In this document: positions 29,448-38,124 of the stretch, one piece after another
Numbering within the stretch: the first letter of the stretch is position 1
Layout of the letters: every line of letters begins with the position of its first letter
From: Shewanella sp. NFH-SH190041
GTDB taxonomy: Bacteria > Pseudomonadota > Gammaproteobacteria > Enterobacterales > Shewanellaceae
Length of the DNA stretch: 64,000 nucleotides
Assembly (NCBI RefSeq): GCF_024363255.1
Contig: NZ_AP026070.1
Location: forward strand, 1,674,001 to 1,738,000
Direction of reading: 5' to 3'
The notes under the pieces: model-generated
Seen by the model: only the letters and a program-made list of their open reading frames with translations
Databases searched by the model: none
Told to the model about the DNA's origin: nothing
Translations under genes and position numbers: made by a program

Positions 29448-31388
29448 TCAAATTTGAGCAGTGTCTCTTTGGTGGTTTGGCGTCTCTGCCTGAGCAGATA
29501 ATGGCTGCGGGCGGGCGATATAATAGCCCTGCAACCCATCAAGCAGCAGTTTTTCCAGCATCATTTTTTCATGCTGCTGTTCTACGGCCGTGGCGATAAC
29601 CCTGATGCCCATACGCCGGGCAATATCGACGATCATACGAATAAAGAACTGGTTATTGCTATCTTCGGCGATATTGCGGCTGTAGTTACTGTCTAATTTT
29701 ATAAAGTCCGGTTTTACCTCACGGAAAAACTTAAACGCGGTATAACTGTTACCGAAGCGTTCGATAGCAACGCGGGCCCCAAGGCTGTGGATCAGTCGAA
29801 CAAAACGGTAGGCTGCCGGGAGGTTGGTTTGCATGCCATTTTCAGGCAATTCAAATACTAATCTGGATGCCAAACTGGTATGGCGACTGAGGAGCTGCTT
29901 TAACCAAGCGAGAAAATCATTGCTGATAATACTGGTGGGACTGATATTGATGCCAAAGCTGCCCCTTAATGCGGCATTTTGGCTTAGGCTGTGAACCGCT
30001 GTTGCAATAATGAGTTTATCCAACTCAGTCCCAAGGGCATAGCGCTCCGCCATCGCAATTACGGTGCGTGTGGGAAGGGCGCTGTGCTGCGGATTATAAA
30101 ATGTCGCCAGTAATTCGGTGTAACAATCGCCTTTTTGTTGTCCGGCGCTGATAGGTTGTTGCTGTAGTTTGATGCGCCGTTCACGGATTAAATTGCGCAG
30201 CTCGTTTTGCCATTGCTCGGCGTCTGGAGCATGCTCATCCGATGATTGCAATATATATATGGCATTGGGGCCCTGGGTCTGGGCAATGGATACTGCAATA
30301 TCGGCTCGGGTTAATACGTGTAGTGCAGCCGGGCCACTCTGGCAGGGGACCAGTCCCGTGTGGGCAATGGTATTAAGTTGTGTATTTTGCTGGTAATGGT
30401 TAAGGCTTGTTTGCAGTTTTGCGCTGATAAGCGGGGTATTACTGAGGGTGAGCTCTGGTAAATAGAGAATAAAATCGCCACTGGCAATGCGAAAATACTG
30501 CGCCGCAGGGACAGTTTGCCCAACTTGACGCAGACAATGGGCAATATGAGTGAGGTAATCATCACCGGCATCCCGGCCATTGGCTTGATTGATACTGGAA
30601 AGCTCCGTTGCTTTTATCAGTGCCAGCATTCCTGAGATGTGCTCTTTATTTTTTGCCAGCTTATCAAGTAACTGGGTGAATTTTTGTTGACTACCAAACC
30701 CCGTCATCGGGTCAATAAATGCGACTTGATTAAGTTTGGCATTTTCAGATTCAAATTGACTGATCTTATGTTGCAACGTTTTACGGCATTGCTCCAAAGC
30801 AACGGCGACAGGCCGATATGCCCCTTTTAGCCGAGATGCTTGTACTGGCGTAAATGTTAGTGAGGCTAATTGACTGATATAAGAAGATAAATAGCTGATT
30901 TTTTTTCGCTGCCCAATGCCAAGTATCAATAAGTACAACACAAAGAGAAGCCAAGTGCTGCCCAGCAGCCCGGCCAAGCCGAGGGTGCGCTGATAAAGCA
31001 CATTTGGCGACAGAATAACTTTAACGGTAATGTCCGTCGGGACGCCATTAATGGTCAGGTGATAATGTGTTGTGCTTGGTGCTGGAAACAGCAAGGTGCT
31101 TAATTCGCGTTGCCTAGGCAGATTTTGCCCATGGGTAAGCGTGACCCCAGTTTGCAATTGTCTGAATTGATAAAACTCGATTGCGAATAGCTCTGAAAGC
31201 TGAGTGTAGATTTTCCTTGCAGGATTATCGTTTGGTGTATCGATAACGCTTTGCAGCGTATTCGTGATCTGTTGCTGATTACGCTGAACATGGGCGTGCC
31301 AGTGTTTGCTATTTTGCCAGTAGTCGAGTGTCGCGATAGTGCAGAAAATCAGCAGTAAAAAAAAAGCAGTTCGCTTGGTGTAACCCAT
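29448..31388 (-). CDS. Membrane GGDEF-EAL protein with degenerate catalytic motifs (CsrD-like)
   Basis: A 646-residue protein with a membrane segment at about 8-24, a periplasmic domain to about 135, a second segment at about 140-160, then a GGDEF-like domain (about 225-385) and an EAL-like domain (about 400-640). The GGDEF motif reads ASGDF. The EAL motif reads ELL. The metal-binding DDFG is replaced by ERFGNS. Neither cyclase nor phosphodiesterase activity is therefore expected. This layout resembles CsrD/MshH proteins, which act as non-catalytic regulators (CsrD guides RNase E decay of Csr sRNAs), but orthology is not established. It lies upstream of rsxA in the same direction, 91 bp apart. 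Confidence 0.82.
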   Translation of the reverse strand: MGYTKRTAFFLLLIFCTIATLDYWQNSKHWHAHVQRNQQQITNTLQSVIDTPNDNPARKIYTQLSELFAIEFYQFRQLQTGVTLTHGQNLPRQRELSTLLFPAPSTTHYHLTINGVPTDITVKVILSPNVLYQRTLGLAGLLGSTWLLFVLYLLILGIGQRKKISYLSSYISQLASLTFTPVQASRLKGAYRPVAVALEQCRKTLQHKISQFESENAKLNQVAFIDPMTGFGSQQKFTQLLDKLAKNKEHISGMLALIKATELSSINQANGRDAGDDYLTHIAHCLRQVGQTVPAAQYFRIASGDFILYLPELTLSNTPLISAKLQTSLNHYQQNTQLNTIAHTGLVPCQSGPAALHVLTRADIAVSIAQTQGPNAIYILQSSDEHAPDAEQWQNELRNLIRERRIKLQQQPISAGQQKGDCYTELLATFYNPQHSALPTRTVIAMAERYALGTELDKLIIATAVHSLSQNAALRGSFGINISPTSIISNDFLAWLKQLLSRHTSLASRLVFELPENGMQTNLPAAYRFVRLIHSLGARVAIERFGNSYTAFKFFREVKPDFIKLDSNYSRNIAEDSNNQFFIRMIVDIARRMGIRVIATAVEQQHEKMMLEKLLLDGLQGYYIARPQPLSAQAETPNHQRDTAQI

Positions 31389-31729
31389 GTGGCATCCATT
31401 CCCATTAAGTCATTGTTAGTCATTCCATTGCATAACATCGCGAATATACAGGGAATTGTGCCTGTTGGCGATATCTTGCTGCAAAATATGATAGGTGGTG
31501 TGATGTGGTGCTTTAGCAGGATGTCACAATGCTCAAATGACTAGCTGTAATGAGTAATGGGTATCAGTTAGAGGATGTGGGGGATGAGAATGTTGTGGTA
31601 ACGCAAAACCGGCGGCTAAAGCATATTTTGTCGAAACTGAATTAGAGTGTCTATCGATTGATCGTGGGTGTTGTTTGTTGAGGTACAAATAAAACAGGGG
31701 GAAAGGTGACGATAAGGTATGAGCTCAAG
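31389..31729. other. Intergenic region before the tRNA-Asn array
   Basis: About 340 bp holding the presumed promoter of the GGDEF-EAL gene at its left and the 3' trailer of the tRNA-Asn transcript at its right. I see no gene and no strong hairpin; the array has no obvious Rho-independent terminator. Confidence 0.5.
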
Positions 31730-31805
31730 TGGCTCCCCTGACTGGACTTGAACCAGTGACATACGGATTAACAGTCCGCCGTTCTACCGACTGAACTACA
31801 GGGGA
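31730..31805 (-). tRNA. tRNA-Asn (GTT), copy 1
   Basis: 76-nt cloverleaf with encoded CCA. Anticodon loop CTGTTAA gives GUU. Acceptor stem TCCCCTG/CAGGGGA (U6-A67 type). Promoter-distal copy of a 13-gene array. Confidence 0.97.
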
Positions 31806-31830
31806 ATCATGGATACTTGATTGCGCAAAG

Positions 31831-31906
31831 TGGCTCCCCCGACTGGACTTGAACCAGTGACATACGGATTAACAGTCCGCCGTTCTACCGACTGAACTAC
31901 GGGGGA
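31831..31906 (-). tRNA. tRNA-Asn (GTT), copy 2
   Basis: Identical body to copy 1 except acceptor pair C6-G67 (TCCCCCG/CGGGGGA). CCA encoded. First gene of the 332-bp repeat unit. Confidence 0.97.
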
Positions 31907-31930
31907 ATTGAATTTGCTATTTGACCAAAG

Positions 31931-32006
31931 TGGCTCCCCTGACTGGACTTGAACCAGTGACATACGGATTAACAGTCCGCCGTTCTACCGACTGAACTAC
32001 AGGGGA
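31931..32006 (-). tRNA. tRNA-Asn (GTT), copy 3
   Basis: U6-A67 acceptor type; GUU anticodon; CCA encoded. Second gene of repeat unit 1. Confidence 0.97.
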
Positions 32007-32045
32007 ATCGATGGTTAAGTATTAAATTGATAAAACACGGTAAGG

Positions 32046-32121
32046 TGGCTCCCCCGACTGGACTTGAACCAGTGACATACGGATTAACAGTCCGCCGTTC
32101 TACCGACTGAACTACGGGGGA
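32046..32121 (-). tRNA. tRNA-Asn (GTT), copy 4
   Basis: C6-G67 acceptor type; GUU anticodon; CCA encoded. Third gene of repeat unit 1. Confidence 0.97.
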
Positions 32122-32162
32122 ATCGATCTAATACATAAAACAGTACAACATTATTGGCAAAG

Positions 32163-32238
32163 TGGCTCCCCCGACTGGACTTGAACCAGTGACATACGGA
32201 TTAACAGTCCGCCGTTCTACCGACTGAACTACGGGGGA
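32163..32238 (-). tRNA. tRNA-Asn (GTT), copy 5
   Basis: C6-G67 acceptor type. Same position in repeat unit 2 as copy 2 in unit 1 (offset exactly 332 bp). Confidence 0.97.
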
Positions 32239-32262
32239 ATTGAATTTGCTATTTGACCAAAG

Positions 32263-32338
32263 TGGCTCCCCTGACTGGACTTGAACCAGTGACATACGGA
32301 TTAACAGTCCGCCGTTCTACCGACTGAACTACAGGGGA
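32263..32338 (-). tRNA. tRNA-Asn (GTT), copy 6
   Basis: U6-A67 acceptor type. Repeat-unit-2 counterpart of copy 3. Confidence 0.97.
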
Positions 32339-32377
32339 ATCGATGGTTAAGTATTAAATTGATAAAACACGGTAAGG

Positions 32378-32453
32378 TGGCTCCCCCGACTGGACTTGAA
32401 CCAGTGACATACGGATTAACAGTCCGCCGTTCTACCGACTGAACTACGGGGGA
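32378..32453 (-). tRNA. tRNA-Asn (GTT), copy 7
   Basis: C6-G67 acceptor type. Repeat-unit-2 counterpart of copy 4. Confidence 0.97.
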
Positions 32454-32494
32454 ATCGATCTAATACATAAAACAGTACAACATTATTGGCAAAG

Positions 32495-32570
32495 TGGCTC
32501 CCCCGACTGGACTTGAACCAGTGACATACGGATTAACAGTCCGCCGTTCTACCGACTGAACTACGGGGGA
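32495..32570 (-). tRNA. tRNA-Asn (GTT), copy 8
   Basis: C6-G67 acceptor type. Opens the partial third repeat unit (offset 332 bp from copy 5). Confidence 0.97.
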
Positions 32571-32594
32571 ATTGAATTTGCTATTTGACCAAAG

Positions 32595-32670
32595 TGGCTC
32601 CCCTGACTGGACTTGAACCAGTGACATACGGATTAACAGTCCGCCGTTCTACCGACTGAACTACAGGGGA
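32595..32670 (-). tRNA. tRNA-Asn (GTT), copy 9
   Basis: U6-A67 acceptor type. Its far flank departs from the repeat nine bases past the gene, marking the end of the amplified block. Confidence 0.97.
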
Positions 32671-32706
32671 ATCGATGGTCAGCATTAAATCATTACACTA
32701 ATAAAG

Positions 32707-32782
32707 TGGCTCCCCTGACTGGACTTGAACCAGTGACATACGGATTAACAGTCCGCCGTTCTACCGACTGAACTACAGGGGA
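32707..32782 (-). tRNA. tRNA-Asn (GTT), copy 10
   Basis: U6-A67 acceptor type, with a unique spacer on each side; outside the 332-bp amplification. Confidence 0.97.
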
Positions 32783-32809
32783 ATTGTGATTTAACTCTGT
32801 GTAAATAAG

Positions 32810-32885
32810 TGGCTCCCCCGACTGGACTTGAACCAGTGACATACGGATTAACAGTCCGCCGTTCTACCGACTGAACTACGGGGGA
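32810..32885 (-). tRNA. tRNA-Asn (GTT), copy 11
   Basis: C6-G67 acceptor type, GUU anticodon, encoded CCA. Confidence 0.97.
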
Positions 32886-32925
32886 ATTATCTTATTTACT
32901 GATGATTACTCATCATGTTTCAGCG

Positions 32926-33001
32926 TGGCTCCCCTGACTGGACTTGAACCAGTGACATACGGATTAACAGTCCGCCGTTCTACCGACTGAACTACAGGGG
33001 A
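32926..33001 (-). tRNA. tRNA-Asn (GTT), copy 12
   Basis: U6-A67 acceptor type, GUU anticodon, encoded CCA. Confidence 0.97.
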
Positions 33002-33019
33002 ATATCATTGTGCAGTAAG

Positions 33020-33095
33020 TGGCTCCCCCGACTGGACTTGAACCAGTGACATACGGATTAACAGTCCGCCGTTCTACCGACTGAACTACGGGGGA
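33020..33095 (-). tRNA. tRNA-Asn (GTT), copy 13 (promoter-proximal)
   Basis: C6-G67 acceptor type. First gene transcribed; a strong promoter lies 38 bp upstream of its 5' end. Confidence 0.97.
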
Positions 33096-33132
33096 ATCGC
33101 TTTTCTGCAGCGTCTCGCTGAGAACGGAGCGC

Positions 33133-33161
33133 ATAGTAAATCGCTCTGTCAGATGAGTCAA
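33133..33161 (-). promoter_or_regulatory. Promoter of the tRNA-Asn array
   Basis: Minus strand: TTGACT (33161-33156), 17-bp spacer, TACTAT (33138-33133), then a GC-rich discriminator GCGCTCC, the hallmark of stringently controlled stable-RNA promoters. Confidence 0.75.
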
Positions 33162-34465
33162 CTCGCGTTATAAAAAAAAGTGGAATTATAGCGTTAAGTG
33201 CTCATCTAATGTGCATAAGCGGCGGGTTAATCAACAGATTGTTGAATAAATACGCCTAAATGCCAAAGTGAATATTAACTGCGTTATCTGCCGCGGCCAA
33301 ATATTATTCAATCTATCTTTGATAATAAGCGGTGGGTTAACAATATCACGAACAAATTTCTCTTATGCAATAGGGCTGATAGGGGGGGATCGGCAAGGTG
33401 GGGAGTTTGTGCTGGTCATAAAACGAGCGGCTCATCAGAGATAGAGGTGAATAATAGAGAGTGTTAAATTTTGACTCTGTGATGTCACGGATCGCCGGAG
33501 TCGCAGTTGATATCCTATATGCTGAAGAATTTTTCGAAGTACCTAAGCGATAAGCTATTTGGTTTGGTTTCGCTGGCGAGGTAGTTGAGATTAAGATTAA
33601 GATTAAGACTAAGTTTCCATACTAGCATCAGTGAATGGCACTCGTGCGATTGTGCTATTGATACTCATAGCGGCACTACATCTTCGTAGTTAACAGTGCC
33701 TATTATTAACAGCCACCCATTATTAATCACTCCCATTTAATAAACCGTACCTATAATTAGCCAGACTTATCATTGGCAAGGCCTGTAAGTGAGTGGATGC
33801 TATCATTACCTGTGTTGCCGGTATTTTCAGTTACAAAGATGGGGTTTTCAAACATGCGGTGGTGCCAGTAAAAGCGGTATCTTGTTGGTGTGATGACCAT
33901 TAGCCCAACCTGGGTGTCAATGAAATGTGTTTTATTTTGCGATGACAATATTGTGAAGTTGCCACCCACATTGCAAATGTAATTAAATTTCATCTATTGG
34001 CCATGGCTGTATCAATTGGTCATGATAGCCGTAACCCCCATTATTTCTGGCCTAGATTCAGTTATCCACTGTTTCTGTGGATAACCCTGTTAGTTACACG
34101 TTTGAAATGCTTGCAAAGCCAGATGGAATGCGGGTTGGACTTAAAATGCACAGTTTTACAGTTTTAAAATAAAAACCTTTAAATACAATGATTTAATAAA
34201 ATCAAGTCGTCGTAAGGTTGTATTTAAGATGGTTATCAATTTTGTAATTATGCTGCAACATTGTCTTGTGTATTAAATTAACGCGTTTATGCCGTTTTAA
34301 TGGATTTTGATAAACTTTGCGGTGTTTTTTGCTGCTGAAATCAGTTTCCAGCTCGGTTTTTATCCAGTTGCCGATTTGATATACCAATGGCGTATTGAAA
34401 ATCATACTGGAGCTTGTCAGGAGGTGGGATTAAAATAACCGCTCAATGACAGAGGAAGCTTATTT
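33162..34465. other. Long gene-poor region between the tRNA-Asn array and uvrB
   Basis: About 1.3 kb. It contains two copies of a 16-bp repeat ATAAGCGGYGGGTTAA (33217 and 33328), a GATTAA microsatellite (about 33589-33606), an AT-rich stretch with four imperfect CCYATTATTAA-like repeats (33687-33757) and paired DnaA-box-like sites (separate entry). Two leftward ORFs, 33757-33993 (78 codons) and 34202-34405 (67 codons), show no family resemblance and no convincing ribosome site; the first reads somewhat protein-like (VGLMVITPTRYRFYWHHRMF) and could be a small gene or remnant. Confidence 0.5.
34062..34084. promoter_or_regulatory. Pair of inverted DnaA-box-like sites upstream of uvrB
   Basis: TTATCCACT (34062-34070, 8/9) and TGTGGATAA (34076-34084, the perfect complement of TTATCCACA) face each other across 5 bp. 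They also form an inverted repeat GTTATCCAC/GTGGATAAC. From memory, DnaA involvement was reported for regulation upstream of E. coli uvrB. Confidence 0.5.
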
Positions 34466-36499
34466 GTGTCTGACACTGTGTTTCGATTGGAATCCCAATA
34501 CCAGCCTGCTGGAGATCAGCCTAGCGCCATTGCTCAATTAGTTGACGGCATTGAATCCGGATTAGCCCGGCAAACATTGCTCGGCGTGACCGGCTCAGGT
34601 AAAACCTTTACCGTCGCTAATGTAATTAAGTCCCTTGGCCGTCCAACCATTATTATGGCGCCAAATAAAACCTTGGCCGCCCAGCTATACGGCGAGATGA
34701 AAGAGTTTTTCCCCCATAATGCGGTGGAATATTTTGTCTCTTATTATGATTATTATCAGCCGGAAGCTTATGTCCCCGCGTCTAACACTTTTATTGAAAA
34801 AGACGCTTCGGTAAATGCTCATATTGAGCAGATGCGGTTATCTGCTACCAAAGCACTGTTAGAGCGCAAAGATGTCGTACTTATCGCTTCTGTCTCTGCC
34901 ATTTATGGTTTGGGTGACCCCGACTCGTATCTAAAGATGCTGTTGCATTTGCGTCAGGGAGACTTGATGGGGCAGCGGGATATATTGCAGCGGCTTAGTG
35001 AGCTGCAATATACCCGCAATGATATGGATTTTCAGCGTGGTACTTTTCGAGTACGCGGCGAGGTGATTGATATTTTCCCCGCTGACTCAGATCGGGATGC
35101 GATTCGGGTTGAGCTATTTGATGATGAAATTGAGCGGCTCAGTGAATTTGATCCTTTAACTGGGCAGATAGTGAAACGGATTGCCCGAACAACGGTGTAT
35201 CCAAAAACTCACTATGTGACCCCCAGAGAAAAAATTCTAGCAGCAACAGAGCAGATAAAAGAAGAGCTGGTACTGCGTAAACAGCAGTTGTTAGATAATC
35301 ATAAATTGATCGAAGCTCAGCGCATTACTGAGCGGGTACAGTATGACTTGGAGATGATGATTGAGCTGGGGTATTGCTCTGGTATCGAGAATTACTCCCG
35401 TTATCTGTCTGGCCGGGCAGAAGGTGAAGGCCCACCAACATTATTGGATTATCTGCCAGCAGATGGCCTGTTGGTTATCGATGAATCCCATGTCACTGTG
35501 CCACAGATTGGCGCAATGTATAAAGGGGATCGTTCTCGCAAAGAGACACTGGTGGAATATGGTTTTCGTCTGCCGTCGGCACTGGATAACCGGCCGCTGA
35601 AATTTGAAGAGTTTGAGTCATTGATGCCTCAGACGATCTTTGTTTCCGCCACCCCTGGTAATTATGAGCTGGATAAAAGTGACGGCGAAATCGCAGAGCA
35701 GGTGGTCCGGCCAACCGGGTTACTTGATCCTGAAATTGAAGTGCGTCCAGTTGGCACCCAGGTGGATGACTTACTCTCAGAAGTTGGTAAACGTACTGCG
35801 GTGAACGAGCGGATACTGGTGACGACGCTGACCAAACGTATGGCAGAGGATTTAACCGAGTATCTTGATGAGCATGGCGTACGAGTGCGTTATCTGCATT
35901 CGGATATCGATACTGTTGAGCGGGTAGAAATTATCCGCGATCTGCGCTTGGGCATGTTTGATGTATTGGTTGGCATCAACCTACTACGGGAAGGGTTGGA
36001 TATGCCTGAAGTGTCACTGGTGTGTGTGCTGGATGCGGACAAAGAAGGCTTTTTGCGTTCAGAACGTTCTTTGATCCAGACCATTGGCCGCGCGGCCCGC
36101 AATATCAATGGCAAGGTCATTCTCTATGCTGATCGTATTACCGATTCCATGGGCAAAGCTATGGGGGAAACAGCCCGTCGACGGGAAAAGCAGCATGAAT
36201 TTAACTTGGCCCACGGCATTGTGCCAAAAGGTGTATCAAAGAAAGTTACAGATGTGATGGATCTTGGGGATAGTGAGAAAGATAAACGATATCATTCTCC
36301 TAAGTCGTCCTCATCCAGTCTGCGCCGGGTTGCTGAGTCAGGTGAGTCTTACCAAGGACAGAGTATGGCTGAACTGAGTCATGAAATTGACCGACTAGAG
36401 AAACAAATGCAGGAGCATGCCAGAAATCTGGAGTTTGAGCAGGCTGTGGTGTTAAGGGATAAGGTTCGCGAATTAAGGTCGCGACTGGTTTCCAATTAA
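34466..36499 (+). CDS. uvrB: Excinuclease ABC subunit B
   Basis: DNA damage-verifying helicase-like subunit of UvrABC nucleotide excision repair. GTG start with GAGGAAG seven bases upstream. The 677-residue protein shows Walker A GVTGSGKT (about 39-46), the beta-hairpin region [21 protein letters not shown], the Walker B box DESHVTVPQ, helicase motifs near FVSATPG and [14 protein letters not shown], and a C-terminal UVR domain ([21 protein letters not shown]). No canonical LexA box (CTGT-N8-ACAG) was found by eye upstream. Stands alone. Confidence 0.97.
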   Translation: MSDTVFRLESQYQPAGDQPSAIAQLVDGIESGLARQTLLGVTGSGKTFTVANVIKSLGRPTIIMAPNKTLAAQLYGEMKEFFPHNAVEYFVSYYDYYQPEAYVPASNTFIEKDASVNAHIEQMRLSATKALLERKDVVLIASVSAIYGLGDPDSYLKMLLHLRQGDLMGQRDILQRLSELQYTRNDMDFQRGTFRVRGEVIDIFPADSDRDAIRVELFDDEIERLSEFDPLTGQIVKRIARTTVYPKTHYVTPREKILAATEQIKEELVLRKQQLLDNHKLIEAQRITERVQYDLEMMIELGYCSGIENYSRYLSGRAEGEGPPTLLDYLPADGLLVIDESHVTVPQIGAMYKGDRSRKETLVEYGFRLPSALDNRPLKFEEFESLMPQTIFVSATPGNYELDKSDGEIAEQVVRPTGLLDPEIEVRPVGTQVDDLLSEVGKRTAVNERILVTTLTKRMAEDLTEYLDEHGVRVRYLHSDIDTVERVEIIRDLRLGMFDVLVGINLLREGLDMPEVSLVCVLDADKEGFLRSERSLIQTIGRAARNINGKVILYADRITDSMGKAMGETARRREKQHEFNLAHGIVPKGVSKKVTDVMDLGDSEKDKRYHSPKSSSSSLRRVAESGESYQGQSMAELSHEIDRLEKQMQEHARNLEFEQAVVLRDKVRELRSRLVSN

Positions 36500-36898
36500 C
36501 TTGCGTTTGTTCATCTTTTAGGCTGATTTGACGAGCGCTTTTGATGGCTTTAGCTCTTTAGACTAGGCATTAAACCTCTTATCGCGATTAAAGCACTGTT
36601 GCCTTGACGATATTCATCGTGAAAGGCCAGATGGTGCTTGTTTTCAGGGCATATCACAGAACTGGTGTGCTCAGCGTTGCGCGTTGGAGTGGGTGGTATG
36701 GGCAAGGTTATTGCGCTGTTTTCCGCTTCGGCGCGCTCGCGGTATCTCAATGCGGTGTTACTCGCAGCTATCCGGCCATGACTCATGAGGGGAGTGACGA
36801 CGTCCTTGCCTGTCACTGTGAAGCTGACAGGCTGCGCGCGATAACGCGGTACTCACTGCGTTAACGTTAAGTATTTCATCATCAAAGAGGAACATCCC
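36500..36898. other. Intergenic region between uvrB and the HAD gene
   Basis: About 400 bp. Contains an inverted repeat GCCTGTCA/TGACAGGC (36808-36815, 36825-36832). Overlapping ORFs on both strands (36604-36864 plus, 36550-36816 minus) have no recognisable family or ribosome site, so I do not call a gene. Confidence 0.4.
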
Positions 36899-37918
36899 TT
36901 GAAACCCTTATCGACCTGGCAAGTAATGCTACTGATAATACTCTTGCCTTTCACAGCCATCGTACAGGCCGCAGAGCCTCAGGCGCTTTCCTTGTGGCGT
37001 AACCCACAACAAAAAGAGCGGATTGTGGCTTTTGTCACCAAAGTTACCGATAGCCATTCACCAGAATATGTTGCACCAGCAGATCGTATTGCCGTATTCG
37101 ATAATGACGGTACGCTTTGGTCAGAAAAGCCAACTTATACTCAGCTGACCTTTTCTTTTGATCAGGTTCGGCAACAAGCGCCCGCGCATCCAGCGTGGCA
37201 GACTACACCGCCTTATCAGTGGTTGCTTGATGGCAAGCTAACATCATTATTTGAGCATGGCTGGAAAGCGCTGATCCCCATTATGGCTCAGGCTCAAGCC
37301 GATATTACCCCGGCTCAATATCGTCAGCGGGTATTGGACTGGTTAGCACAAGCCCGCTCACCACGCTTTAATCGTCCTTATACTGAGCTGGTTTACCAGC
37401 CTATGATTGAGTTGCTAGATTATCTACAGGCCCATGACTTTACGGTCTATATCGTGACAGGTGCAGGCAGTGCCTTTGTGCAGCCTTGGAGTCAGGCGAT
37501 TTATCATATCCCGCCACAGCAGGTAATCGGCACCACATTTGGCTATGAGTATCAAGTTATTGATGGTGAGGCTGTGCTGCATAAAACTGCAAAACTAGTT
37601 TCAGTGAATGATGGCAAGCAAAAACCGATCAATATCGCCATGCAAATAGGCAAAAGACCGATTATGGCGGTAGGGAACTCTACTGGGGATTTACCCATGT
37701 TGGCATGGACGGCAGCCCAGCCGCGGCCATATCTTAATATCTTGGTTCATCATACTGATGCCAAAAGGGAGTGGGCTTATGATAGTCAGACTTTTGAAGG
37801 CAAATTTACCCCAGAATTGATGCAGCAAGCTAAAGCACGAAACTGGATGGTGGTGGATATGCAGCAGGACTGGCAGCGGATTTTCCCAACCGCAGCAGAA
37901 GTGCGACCATTGCAATAA
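36899..37918 (+). CDS. Secreted HAD-superfamily phosphatase/hydrolase
   Basis: Begins with TTG (AGAGGAAC seven bases upstream) and encodes 339 residues. A signal peptide (about 1-24, MLLIILLPFTAIVQAA) is followed by the HAD nucleophile motif VFDNDGTLW at about 66-74, motif II Thr in VYIVTGAG and the acidic motif IV region VGNSTGDLPML. This is the haloacid dehalogenase fold with an exported location, as in some periplasmic nonspecific acid phosphatases. Substrate unknown. It stands alone between uvrB and the rhombosortase gene and is followed by a long hairpin. Confidence 0.82.
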   Translation: MKPLSTWQVMLLIILLPFTAIVQAAEPQALSLWRNPQQKERIVAFVTKVTDSHSPEYVAPADRIAVFDNDGTLWSEKPTYTQLTFSFDQVRQQAPAHPAWQTTPPYQWLLDGKLTSLFEHGWKALIPIMAQAQADITPAQYRQRVLDWLAQARSPRFNRPYTELVYQPMIELLDYLQAHDFTVYIVTGAGSAFVQPWSQAIYHIPPQQVIGTTFGYEYQVIDGEAVLHKTAKLVSVNDGKQKPINIAMQIGKRPIMAVGNSTGDLPMLAWTAAQPRPYLNILVHHTDAKREWAYDSQTFEGKFTPELMQQAKARNWMVVDMQQDWQRIFPTAAEVRPLQ

Positions 37919-37955
37919 ATAACCTTGCCATAGTTTTGCTACGGCAAGCTAATTG

Positions 37956-37992
37956 CAGCAGACAGCGTTATTAATCTAGCGACTGTCTGCTG
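37956..37992 (+). terminator. Hairpin after the HAD gene
   Basis: Ten-bp stem CAGCAGACAG/CTGTCTGCTG with a 17-base loop, then TATTTGATTG. Terminator-like but with a large loop. Confidence 0.5.
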
Positions 37993-38124
37993 TATTTGAT
38001 TGTGATAATAATATTGGCAGTACGATTAAGCAGTACTCAGACTAATTAATCATATAAGCCTGCCACAGAACGGGGTGATTTTGCGCCGGGTGACAGACTG
38101 TGATTGAAGTTGTGGGCAGGCTAC

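Larger units (their letters stand above)
31825..32679 (-). repeat. 332-bp tandem repeat inside the tRNA-Asn array (about 2.6 copies)
   Basis: The block of three tRNA-Asn genes with spacers of 24, 39 and 41 bp recurs at an exact 332-bp offset: gene starts 31831, 32163, 32495; 31931, 32263, 32595; 32046, 32378. Spacers were compared by eye and are identical between units. The left border shares only GCAAAG with the preceding spacer; the third unit ends after nine shared bases past copy 9. Confidence 0.92.

Noticed and set aside
31730..33095. Regularly spaced near-identical units resembling a CRISPR-like repeat array
   Set aside because: The repeated 76-mers fold as tRNA-Asn with CCA ends; spacers are short, partly duplicated and not uniform.
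32964..33161. ORF across the first tRNA-Asn genes on the minus strand
   Set aside because: It reads through tRNA sequence and is an artefact.
34380..34465. LexA (SOS) box upstream of uvrB
   Set aside because: No CTGT-N8-ACAG arrangement was found near the start by eye.
36550..36864. Overlapping 86-88 codon ORFs after uvrB
   Set aside because: Opposite-strand overlaps without ribosome sites or recognisable motifs.
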